NCBI GenBank assembly: GCA_905182985.1 | Contig: CAJJDN010000023.1 | Span: 147,011-176,533 of the forward strand | Source of the DNA: Paramecium sonneborni | Taxonomy: Eukaryota; Ciliophora; Oligohymenophorea; Peniculida; Parameciidae | Length of the DNA: 29,523 bases | Direction: 5' to 3' | In this document: one piece after another, positions 1 through 11,156 of the stretch | Position numbering within the stretch: position 1 is the first letter of the stretch | How the letters are laid out: every line of letters begins with the position of its first letter | Position numbers and translations under genes: made by a program | Notes under the pieces: model-generated | Told to the model about the DNA's origin: nothing | The model's input: the letters and a program-made list of their open reading frames with translations, nothing else | Database searches by the model: none

Positions 1-78
1 TATATATTTTCTTTTAAATGAGCATTTGCAAATTACAAGAAAATTTGCGATTTTATAATTAATATTTTGTTCTTATTA

Positions 79-973
79 ATGATAATTCATGAGCCCACTA
101 CAAAGAGAACTCCTATTCCAAATATTAGGAAGGCCACTTTAATTAAAGATGAAGTTGATAATTATAAAGTGTACCGGTTTGATTAGTTCTCGCTGAAAAG
201 TAATTATGAATTTTAAACAGAAAATATCAGTCTCCATAAAAATCAGGCTTCTGTTATAAACTTTTAAAAGAATAATATTCTTTAAGATCTAAATTAAAGT
301 TGTATTTGTGAAGAATGCGGTGGTAGAATAGCAAAACAAAAAATACTGATGAATGATTATTTGGACAGTAAGTAAATGATCGGTTCTTAGAAATAAACTT
401 ATTCTCCCCCTTCAATAAATAGACACTCAATGGTTGAGTCTAGTCTTCTTGGTTCATAATTAATCAGTACAATATTAATTAAATTAAGGTGAAAGACAAA
501 TGAAGTTTAGTCTAAAGGAGAGCGTAAGAAGATCTACAAAACCAGTTTTATAAGTAATTTAAGCTTAGAATATGATGAAAAAAATAGTAAATGACAGTAT
601 TCAAGTGAAGACTAGAAGAAGTTTACAATCAATAGAAAAGCAAGACAATTTATATGACAAGGTCTAAATAAAATTAAAATCTCAAATGATGAGATCAAAT
701 AATAATTCTACAATTTAAATTAGAACAAGAACTGATGCATCTACATATCTTTTACCATTATTAACAAAATCAAAGATGCAATAAACATAATAGATAATTC
801 ATAAATACGATTCTTAAATAATACTAAAAAAATAAACATAATTGTTGAAAAGTGAAAAAATAAATTAGATTAAACCATTACATTAACGTTTATTATTAAC
901 TTATCTGAAAAGAACAACATCTCAACTAAATTCAGTAAAAATATTTAATTTAAAATCAAAATTGAAAAACTGA
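79..973 (+). CDS. Hypothetical basic protein, 290 aa
   Basis: I do not recognise this protein. ATG at 79 is the first in-frame start after a TGA at 19-21, and the stop is TGA at 971. One 22-nt intron is needed. I place it at 467-488 (GTACAA...TTAAG), which joins QLIS to ERQMKF. A 22-nt intron at 489-510 would also keep the frame but leaves the greasier stretch STILIKL. The product is rich in K, R, S, T and Q. It has one small cysteine cluster near residue 80 (CICEECGG) and no membrane segment or catalytic motif. The second half is a basic, helix-prone tail. It converges tail to tail with the PP2C gene, 50 bp apart. The gene is well supported by reading frame; the function is unknown. Confidence 0.72.
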
Positions 974-1023
974 TTATATAATAAGAAATTAATAACTAAA
1001 AATGAAATAAATAGAATTAATTC

Positions 1024-2156
1024 TCATTTCTTCTATTTTTTAATAGTTTTTTTAATTTTTAATGATTCTTTCTTGGTTTTTGTTTATTAATTGTTAAATT
1101 CTATGAGGATACATGACATATTATCTAAACCCCAAACAGTAGTTTCATTCATTGAAGGAGCTAAAATTTCATTCATAATTGATTTTAATTTCTATTCAGC
1201 TAAGAAAAAAAATATGAATATAAAAATACATGGCTATTTGTTATTTTTATAAATCTTTTGTGTGAGTTATTCTCCATAATCATTTAAACCTTCCCAAATT
1301 CCATCACAAGCCATAAAAATCATTTCTATATTTTTAAAAACTCTAATATCTGGAATAGCTATAACCATATCATCTTTATATTAATAATCTCCAAATGCTC
1401 TTGAAAGAGATAAAGCACCACAAACTCTTCCATCAACAACAAATCCTCCTGCTTTGCAAATTCTTGATCTTTCTTTTGCATGAGTAGGTTTATGATCAAA
1501 ACTCATAATAATTGATTTTCCTTTTTAAATTCCAACTGATCTTGAATCGCCTATATTTGCACAATATATTTTATCTTTAGTTATTAAAATTATATTGGCA
1601 GTTGTACCACTATCATCAATAATAGAATTTCCAATCAATTCTACTATTTTCTTTGGTGTTAGTTTAGCTAATTCACTAACATCAAATAATTGTTAGTTGT
1701 ATTATTTTTTCTAATTTTTAATGTTTTTTATCACTTTGATATAATTCAATTATACCATCTTCAACAGACATTGAAAATCTTTCTTCTACTAAAGCATTAA
1801 GTCCTTCAGGTGTTATTAACCATTTGTCAATATCTATAAAAGATTCTAATAAACTATCTTCATATTATTTATTTCTAAATTTTATATTTGATTCTAAAAA
1901 GCGCGGTAAATATTTAGAAACTACAGATGAAACTTCAAATCCTCCATGCCCATCTAAGATTCCAAATAAATATTCTCCTGTAGATAATTTTTCTTTGATA
2001 ATTGCATCTTCCTAAATGAAAGATTAATTAATCGATTACCATAGATTTTCTCCATCCTTACATAGAAGCGCAAGTAAATATAAAATTATCACTCTATCCT
2101 GATTCTATTGTGAATTTGGTTTTAGGTTTTGTTAAATATATATCATCAATACACAT
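1024..2156 (-). CDS. PP2C-family protein serine/threonine phosphatase, 350 aa
   Basis: This is a metal-dependent PPM/PP2C phosphatase, which removes phosphate from Ser/Thr with two Mn/Mg ions. All signature blocks are visible in order: MQGWRKSMEDA (about residues 32-42), LDGHGG (58-63), [36 protein letters not shown] and GLDNMSC. The metal-binding Asp residues in MEDA, DGHGG, ACDG and LDN are all present, so it should be active. Introns are 2012-2039 (28 nt, inside the MED motif), 1734-1755 (22 nt) and 1200-1229 (30 nt). Length is typical for a single-domain PP2C, with a short lysine-rich tail. There is no signal peptide or membrane segment. It is divergent from CDC14, with 189 bp between the starts, so both may share an upstream region. 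Confidence 0.93.
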
Positions 2157-2345
2157 TATTTTAGCTTAAAATAAATGATTTTATTAATATTTGATTGTTT
2201 TCATTAAAATTTATAAAAAAATTTAAACTCTATTGAAGTGTTGTGAATCAAAGTTAATTCTAAATTATTTTGTAATTTAAATGTTAGTTTTACTCCATTA
2301 AATCTATGAATATTTATAAATAAAATCCAAATAATATTATAATTT

Positions 2346-3763
2346 ATGTAATCTAATCAAACACCGATTCCTGGATCAGTAGAAATCATAAAAGGTAGTG
2401 ATATTGATTTATATGAATATTTTAGATAAACTTTATTGGATTTCAGATAGATAAGCTCCTCGAAATCAACCAAATGCTTTTTATTTCTGTATTGATTAGG
2501 TATAATATATCTCTTAATATGTTAAGGATCTTGTATATGAACCATTTTTTGCTGATTTTGGTCCATTAAATTTGGGTCATACTTATCGATTTGTAACAGA
2601 ATTAGAAAAATTGCTTAGTGATAAGACATATTAGCAATATGCTATTTATCATTATACAAGTTTAGATAGTGCAAAAAGAGCTAATGCTGCTTATTTAATG
2701 GGTGCATTCTAAGTTATAATACTTAAATTGAGTGCAGATGAAGCATGGAAACCTTTTCTAAATGTGAAACCAGCATTCTAGGATTTCAGAGATGCAAGTT
2801 ATGGATAATGCACTTATAAATGCACTGTAGATATAATATTATAGTTAAGATCCTTCATTGTTTGAGAGGACTTGAATATGCTATAAAATTGAAGTGGTTT
2901 GATGTTAGAAAGTTCAATCTTAGAGATTATGAATTTTATGAAAGAGTAGATAATGGAGATCTTAATTGGATTATTCCAAATAAATTTATAGCCTTTTCTG
3001 GACCATCTGCAACTTCAAAGGATGCAGATGGAGTATATTAATATCATTATAATTATTAGAATCGTACATTTACTCCAGAAGAATATGTTCCTATATTCAA
3101 ATAATTTGGAGTGACTTGTGTTGTGAGATTAAACAAAAAAGCTTATGAAGAATAAAGATTTATTAAAAATGGAATTAAACATGAAGAAATTTATTTTCTT
3201 GATGGTTCTGTTCCAGGAGATGATAAAATTTTGAGATTTTTAGAAATCGCCGAAAGAGAAAATGCTGTTGCTGTTCATTGTAAAGCAGGATTAGGTCGTA
3301 CAGGTACATTGATAGCTGCCTTTGCAATTAAACATTATAGGTTATATATTATATTTTATTATTTTTAAGATTTCCAGCTCCAGATTTTATAGGATGGATT
3401 CGTATATGCAGACCCGGTAGTATTTTAGGTCCATAATAGATCTTTTTATTGGTAAGTTTATTTATGAATAATTTATTTAAGCAAAAACAAAATTGGTTAA
3501 TAAGTTTAGGAAAAGATTCACCAATATGGAATTAAGTAAAATAAATTGCAGCTGAAGTCAATATAGAAAAGAGATTAAAAGATTTGCAATTAGGACCTAT
3601 GAGTGAAGGTAATTAAATAAATTTAATTAATTCTAATAGCTGATAAGAATAAAGCAGAGAAAGGTGATTAAGATTAAGCATAGACATTAAATAAAGCAAA
3701 ATAAATGAAGTAAAAAAGATTTCATCTATATTCAGTTAAGCTTCCCCAGGGACTAAAAAATGA
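2346..3763 (+). CDS. CDC14: CDC14-type dual-specificity phosphatase, 408 aa
   Basis: CDC14 phosphatases dephosphorylate CDK sites and act in mitotic exit, cytokinesis, and in many protists basal bodies or cilia. Both halves of the CDC14 core are present. The N-terminal domain carries YEPFFADFGPLNLG, ANAAYLMGAF and FRDASYGQCTY. The catalytic domain carries VDNGDLNWIIPNKFIAFSGP, VVRLNKKAYE and the P-loop HCKAGLGRTG (Cys about 285), followed by WIRICRPGSILGPQQ. Seven introns restore the frame: 2395-2425, 2500-2526, 2827-2849, 3341-3369, 3452-3481, 3609-3639 and 3664-3683 (only 20 nt). Without the last one the frame would run on into the antisense of the MORN gene; with it the protein ends SQASPGTKK. 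The tail after the domain is short, shorter than in yeast or human CDC14. Confidence 0.95.
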
Positions 3764-3862
3764 AAAAGATAATTTGTTATTTTATAAAAATAATCTATCA
3801 AATGTATTTTAATAAAGAACATAAAAGGAATAAGTAATATAAATAAACATATTTAATTATAA

Positions 3863-5223
3863 TCAATATACAAATACATTCTTAATAGACATTTTATTAT
3901 TATTGACTAAAAATAAATTATTATTATTTTTGCTAGCTGCTTATTACTTTTTAATAGTTTTATAAGCATCTCCAATGTAAATGTCTTTCAAATCAATGGA
4001 AGCAGATTTTTAATTTTATTTACCTTCTTATATTTAAGATGCTCTTTTTTAGTTCATAGAATAAGTTCGTGTAGATGAGCTTGGAGCTTTGCTATTTTAT
4101 TTAGATAGTTTAGGTAATTCAAATTTTTATAATTAATTTTTACGAAATGATGAATTTGGTTGTTGATAAGAATTTAGATAAGTTTAATACGAATTAGTAT
4201 GGCAATGTTAAGAGGTGTCAATGTTAGATTCTTGTTTAGATTTAGAAGGATAAGTAATTGATGAATATTATTTTTAATCTGGTTCAACAGTTTGATTATT
4301 AGATTAGTTGGATACTCCTTAACCATCTCTTTAATCATTAATAAAAGATCCATAATAATAGCTTCCATCTTTATAGGTTAATTTCCCAGTTCCATGTTTT
4401 AAATCATTTAAATATTCTCCCTAACTAAGAATAAAATTATTACTTCATAAATGATACCATTTTTATTTACATATCTTCCATATCCATGTCTGAATCCTTC
4501 TAAGAATTATCCTGAATAAGTAGAGCCATCATTCCATCTATATTCACCTTATCCTTATGGTTTTCCATAAAAATAATTCCCAATATATTTATCACCGTTT
4601 TGAAATTGTTCTACACCATATCCATTTTTAACTGAGTTTTTCCATTAACCAAAATAAATATCTCCATTCCATTTATGTTCTCCTAATCCATCCTATTATC
4701 CATTTACCCATTAACCAATATAATAATCATCTTATATTCCAATCCATTTTCCAAATCCATGTTTTTAAGCATTTGACCATTAACCAATATATTATTCACC
4801 ATTACTCCATCTAAAACTCCCTTCTCCATTTGGTTTATTATTCAGAGTTTGTCCATGATACATACATTTATTTGAAAAGATTTAATAGGATATATTATTC
4901 TCGTGCTCTATATATGTTAATTTCCCATTTATAACTAATTTAATATCTGCATTTTGGCTTTTTACAATTATTTAATTGTCCTTTTTTGTTAACGAATTAC
5001 ATTCAAAGAGTTAAATTGGTAAATTATATTATTGAAGCACATTAATCAATTAATTTTACAAAATTTCTTAAGTTTCAATACAAAATAAATTAATAATGTC
5101 TTTTTGAAATTGATCAATATTAGAAATCAGTGGGTATTTTTTTTAAATTCTTTACACCTGTAATTAGACATTTTGAATTAATTGATATTCTTGGAGCCTA
5201 GAAATAAATGATCATATTTACAT
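3863..5223 (-). CDS. MORN-repeat protein, 437 aa, start codon split by an intron
   Basis: About eight MORN repeats lie at roughly residues 112-285, for example YIGNYFYGKPQGQGEYRW and YSGQFLEGFRHGYGRYV. MORN repeats form extended beta structures that bind lipids or scaffold membrane-cytoskeleton contacts; in ciliates and other protists they are common in cortex and cilium proteins. The N-terminal 110 residues are Q- and I-rich with no known motif, and the last 140 residues are a Q/S/N-rich tail. Introns are 5198-5221 (24 nt) and 4421-4443 (23 nt). The N-terminal frame stays open up to position 5197 but has no ATG; removing the first intron makes ATG from A5223, T5222 and G5197. If that intron is wrong, the first internal in-frame ATG would lose the whole N-terminal region. 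Repeats are certain, the start less so. Confidence 0.88.
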
Positions 5224-5293
5224 TTTTTAAAGTTTATAATAATTAATAATTAAATTAATATGATGTAATTTATAAAAAATAACAAAAATTAAA

Positions 5294-6457
5294 TCAAACT
5301 AATTTAGTTTAATAATAATGTTTATAGATTGTAGCTTGATGTGATTTTGCAGTATTCTTCGATATTAAATCTGGAATATTTTCATTTTAAAAAGTTACAT
5401 CTATAAATAATAAGTATATTATTAATACAGTCAATAAATTCTCTTAATTTTTAGAAATAGCTTTTGCGATATTAAATATCAGTGTCAATTCCACAATGAC
5501 CAACATTTTCTGGAATCCATAAATCATATAAATTATTTGATCTATGTGCTAATTATTTGGCATGTTCAGTGGAGATGATTTTATCATTTGCCCCATGCAT
5601 AATGAAGATTGGACATCGAATAAGTTAGATCCTATCAATATTTGGAAATAAATCATAATAAGGAGTATCTTCAATTTTATTACTAATGACTCTTAAGCCA
5701 GAACTAAATCCACTTTCGATAATCAATCCACCAATAGGAAATTAAGGATTAGATGACAAAGTTATACTAGGACCTGAACCAATGCTATAACCATAAACAA
5801 TGATTTAGGTAGGTTTATATCCTAATTAATGAACCAAAAAGTTATATGCAACTTGAATATTACGAATAATGCTTATATCATTACTTTTCCCTTCACTTTG
5901 ACCATATCCACTATATTCATATGCAAAAACATTAGTCTTAGTGTAATTGACAAGTTCTAATAAAATAATAATATTACTAATTAATTTATCTATCATAGTT
6001 CCTAAATCACAAGCATTTCCATGACTAAATAACATTACATAATCACTATTTCTATCTAAATGAACTGATGCTATTTATTAATTATTATTTTAGTTTAGAA
6101 AATAAGATGTTACTTTGCATGTATCTGATCTCACTATTATTTCTTCTTTTTGATGAATCTTCCTATTCGGTATTTTAATGAAATCATATTCTGGATATTA
6201 TCTTCACATAAATTCTAAAATTACTCAGGGTTTCTGACATTCTTTCTTTTTTTATTCAAACACTATTAATCATTAGTAAGAGGCAACTATTATTCAGAAT
6301 TATTTTGTTGATTGAAATATCCACTGTCATCAAAAGAATAATATCTTTTTTTTTTATTGACTTTTTATTTTTTTGACTCTCTTAATCTAAGTTCATATGT
6401 TGCTTAAGGAGGTCGAAAGGCAAGCATATGAACAAGCCTATTTCTAAGACCACACAT
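5294..6457 (-). CDS. ABHD17: ABHD17-like alpha/beta hydrolase (protein depalmitoylase family), 363 aa
   Basis: ABHD17 enzymes are serine hydrolases that remove palmitate from membrane proteins. The catalytic set is visible: nucleophile Ser in GYSIGSG (about residue 209), Asp in HGANDK (about 276) and His in GHCGID (about 305). The core also has LFSHGNACDLG and YEYSGYGQSEGKS. The N-terminus MCGLRNRLVHMLAFRPPQATYEL matches the family pattern, in which N-terminal cysteines are lipidated and an LAF.PP.ATY motif follows; here only one Cys is present. Introns are 6202-6224 (23 nt), 5957-5977 (21 nt, in frame without a stop) and 5401-5428 (28 nt). Removing the 21-nt intron gives the family spacing between DLGTM and NVFAYEYSGYG. 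An in-frame ATG at 6496 would add 13 residues; I prefer 6457 because Cys is then residue 2. Confidence 0.9.
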
Positions 6458-6583
6458 ACTAAAAGATTGAAATATACCTGTTACAAAGTGTTACATCTAT
6501 ATAGATAAATAATAACTATTATTTTAATAATAAATTTTCATTTCTTTAGACACTTAATAGATATAATATATATATAAATAAGA

Positions 6584-7560
6584 TCAAAACTTATTGTTAA
6601 TCTTCTAAATGGACTGAGTTGAATATAAAGTTGATTTAGTTGATGGAGTTGTAGTTAAACTCATTTTCTTTTTGAATGCATACCTCTCTGTCTTTAAAGG
6701 AGACAATCTTGGAGATGATATACTATTTATATCGAAAGATAATATTGAATTCTAATTACTCGTACTTATCCTTGTTTTAGTTGACATATTTGTTAGAATA
6801 CGAGGCTTTTTATTTATTGGTGTAAGATATTTAATCTCTCCTTATCCCTTTTTACTCATAAATGGTCTCAATGTACATCTTTATTCTTCTTTAGGATTTG
6901 ATATCTTTGTAAATTACTGATTCACTTTTAATAACTCTGATACTAACTTAGATCTTTATTCGAATGATAGACGTGTATTCTTTATTGTTGATATAATTAT
7001 AAAAGTGAATAAGTACTTTTATTTGCCATATCAAATCTGTTCTATTTGCACAATAAGACAAATATCTTAATAAATTTACAAAATCAGTTGAATAATAATT
7101 CTCATCTCCTATCTCTCTCATTTTTCTCATCAATGTTCTAAATGCTATTCAAACTAATCACTTTATTATTACTTTAAGAAGTTCCTTCATCCTTAATCAC
7201 CTATTTGAACTCCTCCAAATCAATGCATTCTTAAATTACTATTATACTATGTACTATTCCCATCTCTATCAGTCATTTCGAAAAAGTCCTTTAATAATCG
7301 TAAATTCACAGGATAATTGTTTTTTTTTAACATTGAATATAGTTCATCCATTTCAATAGTGTCTTTACATAATATTTTTATCATTTACTTGAGTGATCTC
7401 TATCAATCAAACGAAATGTTTCTGTAACTATTTCATCATCAAATAATTCCTTCTCGGTTTTTCTATATTTCTCTTTTACTTTAGATGAATGTCTAGAATT
7501 GAACCAGCTCTTAGTTTCTTAAAAATGCAACACCTTCTCTGCTGGTGGTAATATTTACAT
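6584..7560 (-). CDS. EF-hand calcium-binding protein, 286 aa
   Basis: Two canonical EF-hand loops are present. Loop 1 is DRDHSNTIEMDE (residues about 53-64) and loop 2 is DRDGNKCIDLEE (about 89-100). Both have Asp or Asn/Ser at positions 1, 3 and 5 and Glu at 12, so calcium binding is likely. The rest (about 120-286) is a basic Ser/Thr/Lys-rich tail with many TP and SP sites, and no membrane segment. Introns are 7363-7388, 7230-7254, 7145-7172 and 6980-7016. The last, at 37 nt, is longer than usual and is the least certain splice, but it joins two clearly coding frames. The exact family is not clear; centrin or calmodulin would have four hands. It lies 114 bp from the TTLL gene on the same strand. 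Confidence 0.83.
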
Positions 7561-7674
7561 TAAAATATATATATATTATTTTTTTTCGTTCTTATTTTAA
7601 ATTATATTTTGGCATAACCGATTCCTCTTTTTAATTATTAAAGAATTAGGTTGTTTTTGATTACAATATCTAAT

Positions 7675-9636
7675 TCAAACATCTGAAATGTAAGATTCAT
7701 CTTTTACTATCTTTGGCAACGTTCTAAAACTATCCTTTGGTATATTATTGTTTTGATGGTTAGAAGCACTCTCAATCTTAACATTTGGACTAAACGATGA
7801 ATTGTTTAACTAGGATATTCTTATATTATCATAATATTCATACACTTTATTCTAATTAGAAAATTAGTAATCCCCTTTTTATTATTAAATCTACATTTTC
7901 TATTTTTGTTGAGTATTTTATAAAGGCATCTTTCTTATAGCATTTTATTTATTCATTAACATTGGTAGATCAGTTGAATTTCTTTTGATATTTGTTACTC
8001 CTTTTTATTATATTACAATTTTGTTTGGATTATTTATATTCTATAATTAAATCAAATCCTACTTATGCAATCTAAGAACTTTTCGAAGAACTTCTCATTT
8101 GCTTTTCCTTTTCTTCTTTATCTTTTTTTGTCCCTTCAGAACTCTTTATTTAATTTTATTCATTTGCATTTGCTAATTTCAATGCTTTATTAATATTTAT
8201 AATTTTACATACCACAAGCCTTTGCTAATTTTTTTAATTGTAATTTTCTATTATTAAATGTACCAAGAAATGATATTTAAGAGCTATTATAATTATTTTT
8301 TATTGGGCCTCCTTTATAAATTAAATCAAATCCTCCTATTTATTCTTCATTTCCTGTTAAAATCTTTTCAAGATCAATTATTGTAAAAACATCATCTAGT
8401 AATCCACATTTTAATTCGAAATCAATAGGAGTATTAGATGTCATAGAAGGACTTTAGTTAATTTACTTGTTTAATACCTTGCATTCACTTCTAAAAGCCA
8501 AGGCTTTAGTTGAGAATCAAATAAAATATCAAATCCATAGAGTTCAAAACAATGTTTATCATTAAGTATGATTTTTTGAACTGCTAATAAAGATTTAATC
8601 ATCAATTATTAAACATTATAAAAACATTCTTATACCTTATCCTAACCATATTTAGTCATAAGAAATAGTTTTAATTTTTATAAGTCCCATTTACCACCTA
8701 GTTTTTCATCATAATTTTCTGAAGTTTTTTAGATAGCTACATTAGTTAAATGAACATCTAAATATAAAATATTAGCAATTTTACATGTATTAGTAATATC
8801 TTCATTATCATATCTATGATGAGTAAATCTTGCAAATCCTGTACGATATAAATATAAAGTCAAAGGGGAATATGAAGTGCATAATAAGTATATTCTAGTA
8901 TCAAACTTTTTGCCTCCTATCAAAAGAGGATCAGCAATATATCTTTAAACTATATATGATTCTGCAGAAGGATTTTCTGGATTAAATTTCACTTAATTCT
9001 TCCATTAGGAAATCTATTATATTTTATTAAATAAGAATATCCCTCTTCCTTATGACTTGCCAATCTATTTAATATTATTAATTTTAAATATGTACTGGCT
9101 TCATTATCCATGCAGTTTTATTGTCACCTTACTTTTTAAATTCTTCATTAAAGATAGGATATTCACTTGGCAAATGGTAAGTCAGTGGAAAAAAATTATA
9201 ACTAAGTCGTTAAATTACTTTTATTACGTATTAGCTTCCTCAATTTTACCATCTTTCTCTAATGTTCTTTTAAATTTCTTAAGATTTTTTATCATGAGAT
9301 CTTTACGAGTTAACTAAACAGAATAAATATTCATAGATATACCTCATAATGATTACGAAAATGATTAATTTTTTAATGAGATTGCAAATGAATATGATCC
9401 ATCACTTCATGAATCCATTCTTTTTCAGCCCACATTATATCCCAATCGTCACCATCAGTTTCTTTCCAATTTCTTCTCTTAAATGCCTTTCATTATTTAT
9501 TCATTCAATCATACTTCTAAGATGCAATTTCTAAAAGATGTTTTATATTTGATATTAGTACTAAAAATTAGATATTAAATTACAAATGATTAGCATAATT
9601 TTCTTTTTTAATGTATTTTCTAAAATATTCTGACAT
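7675..9636 (-). CDS. TTLL9: Tubulin-tyrosine-ligase-like protein, TTLL9 type, about 573 aa
   Basis: TTLL enzymes add amino acids to tubulin tails; the TTLL9 group is linked to polyglutamylation of ciliary microtubules. Motifs run in family order: [91 protein letters not shown] and [12 protein letters not shown]. These include the ATP-grasp lysine/arginine and the metal-binding E.N motif, so it should be active. Introns are 9561-9583, 9487-9514, 9314-9342, 9202-9227, 9065-9095, 8758-8784, 8452-8477, 8185-8212 and 8041-8062. The one at 8758-8784 is 27 nt with no stop; removing it restores YVHLTNVA as in other TTLL9 proteins. A Q/N/K-rich tail of about 120 residues follows the domain. The next gene upstream ends only 50 bp away. 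Confidence 0.94.
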
Positions 9637-9686
9637 TATTGTATGATTAATATATATTTTATATATTTAATTATCATATATTAGAA

Positions 9687-10155
9687 TCAAATGATATCTT
9701 TAATTGACTTTTAAGTTTGCTCAAACATCTCAACTAAATAAATAAATTAAAAACTTACAAATATTTATCATTATCTGTATTTTCAGAATCACTTTCAACT
9801 TATGATAATTATTAAATGAATTTAGTGATTGATTGGTATTAAATTTAGTTTGATTTTCCTCTTTATAGTTATCAATATGTTGATTGCTTTTTAATTATTC
9901 TAACTCTTAACTCAAAGCAAAAAAATGTTTTCTTAATTCGACATCAGGAGAATCTTTAAATATAATCAGAGTTTCATAAGCACTAATTTTAGATCTCATA
10001 TCTTATAATTTTTCTTCAAGAAATGGAATTCTATCAGCAATAACTCTATATTCAACATTTTAATTTTCAAGTTTATCAATTTTTTACCAATTATGGTAAT
10101 TTAGGTCTTAATAAATTTAATCTTTTTTGTATCTCATTTGTATTTAAATTCTCAT
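9687..10155 (-). CDS. Small coiled-coil hypothetical protein, about 147 aa
   Basis: I do not recognise it. The middle of the protein is a heptad-like helix (LEENKL-type pattern around LEEKLQDMRSKISAYETL and ALSQELEQLKSN), so a coiled coil is likely. ATG at 10155 follows an in-frame TGA, and a second ATG lies at 10137. One 25-nt intron at 9734-9758 has strong GTAAG...TTTAG ends and gives a C-terminus FEMFEQTQKSIKDII. The C-terminal 35 residues are uncertain. Another frame at about 9755-9800 reads VESDSENTDNDKY, which looks more protein-like, but no GT-AG intron connects it. Gene boundaries are therefore moderate confidence. It lies between the TTLL9-like and zinc-finger genes on the same strand. 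Confidence 0.55.
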
Positions 10156-10300
10156 ATATAGGGTTGGATATCCTTTTTATAATAGAAAATGTCATCTTTT
10201 TATATTATCTTCTAATTTTATACTATCTTAAAATTTGATACCATAACTATGAGGATATTGTAAATTATTCATTAATTTAAATTTTATAAATTATATAATT

Positions 10301-11044
10301 TCATAAACTTATGCTCAGATCATCAATTTATTGTAATTATTAGTTTGTCTCTAAATTCTAATGTTTTCTATAATTGCTATGATACTTCTTTAAATGACCA
10401 AGAAGTAATGTATGAGATTAATAATCTTTAGAACAAAGAAAACAACAAAATATATGATAGTTTTAGCAATGCTTCTTTAAAATGTGAGGAAAGAATACAC
10501 TACTAATTCCTATAAACTCACATGATGGACATTAGAACATTTCAGATGAATTATCTTTTGATTAAATCTGTTTTAAATTCTTTATACTCTGAACAAATAA
10601 TTTAGTTATTGCTCTTAGATACCTAAACTTATTTTTACTATGGTATGCCTTTATATACTCTATATCTAATTAAAGTGTTTTATTAGTTAAAGAATTCAAC
10701 TATCTAAATTTCTATACAATCATATTAAGTTATTTATAACATTATTCTGGAGATAATAATCCTTTGGGAGTCATCTAAAATAATTGCTATAGTTTTATAT
10801 CTTCTTCACTTTATAAAACTGTATCTACATAATTTGTTGGTTTTAATGATTTTCTTCCTCTCTTTTTTGGACCATCCAACTATATCTTAGATTCCTCTAA
10901 TTATTCAAATTTCTTGCTCTATTATTATTATTCACCATCACTTGATGTTGCATTCTTTTTAAATAAAATGTTTGTTAATAATTATGTGCATTCCAATTAC
11001 ATTTCTAATATCTTTTTTAAAAGAATTTAGGTATCCTCATTCAT
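10301..11044 (-). CDS. AT-hook plus C2H2 zinc-finger protein, 247 aa
   Basis: This is an intronless gene of 248 codons. Residues 59-69 (PKKRGRKSLKP) form an AT-hook-like basic motif with a GRK core, which binds the minor groove of AT-rich DNA. Two zinc fingers follow: C172-x2-C175-x11-H187-x4-H192 and C201-x2-C204-x12-H217-x4-H222; the second has canonical C2H2 spacing. The first 55 residues are helix-prone and Q/K-rich. The combination points to a nuclear DNA-binding protein, perhaps a transcription or chromatin factor; this is inference from the motifs. No introns are needed and the frame is open throughout, so the boundaries are solid. A single AT-hook and two fingers are not enough to assign a named family. 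Confidence 0.82.
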
Positions 11045-11156
11045 TTTAATACTATAATTTGCATTTCTTACTTTAATTTTATTTTCTAGATATAATCTAA
11101 ATATAATATTACATTTTTTTTTTATTATGAAAAATAATATAAAACCAAAATTAAAA

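Noticed and set aside
3764..4166. Extension of the CDC14 frame far past 3763
   Set aside because: It appears only if the 20-nt intron at 3664-3683 is ignored. The extension would overlap the MORN gene's coding tail in antisense and has no conserved sequence.
6191..6240. Alternative start of the ABHD17-like gene at 6240 with a 34-nt intron
   Set aside because: It keeps frame but discards the upstream LAFRPPQATYEL segment, which matches family N-termini and joins perfectly with a 23-nt intron.
6395..6443. Near-perfect inverted repeat GTTCATATG...CATATGAAC resembling an RNA hairpin or small RNA gene
   Set aside because: It lies inside the N-terminal coding region of the ABHD17-like gene, where the reading MCGLRNRLVHMLAFRPPQATYE matches the family. 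The palindrome is most likely coincidence.
7970..8062. Stop of the TTLL9-like gene at 7970
   Set aside because: Reached only without the 22-nt intron at 8041-8062. With it, about 100 more protein-like codons follow ([20 protein letters not shown] and onward) to 7675.
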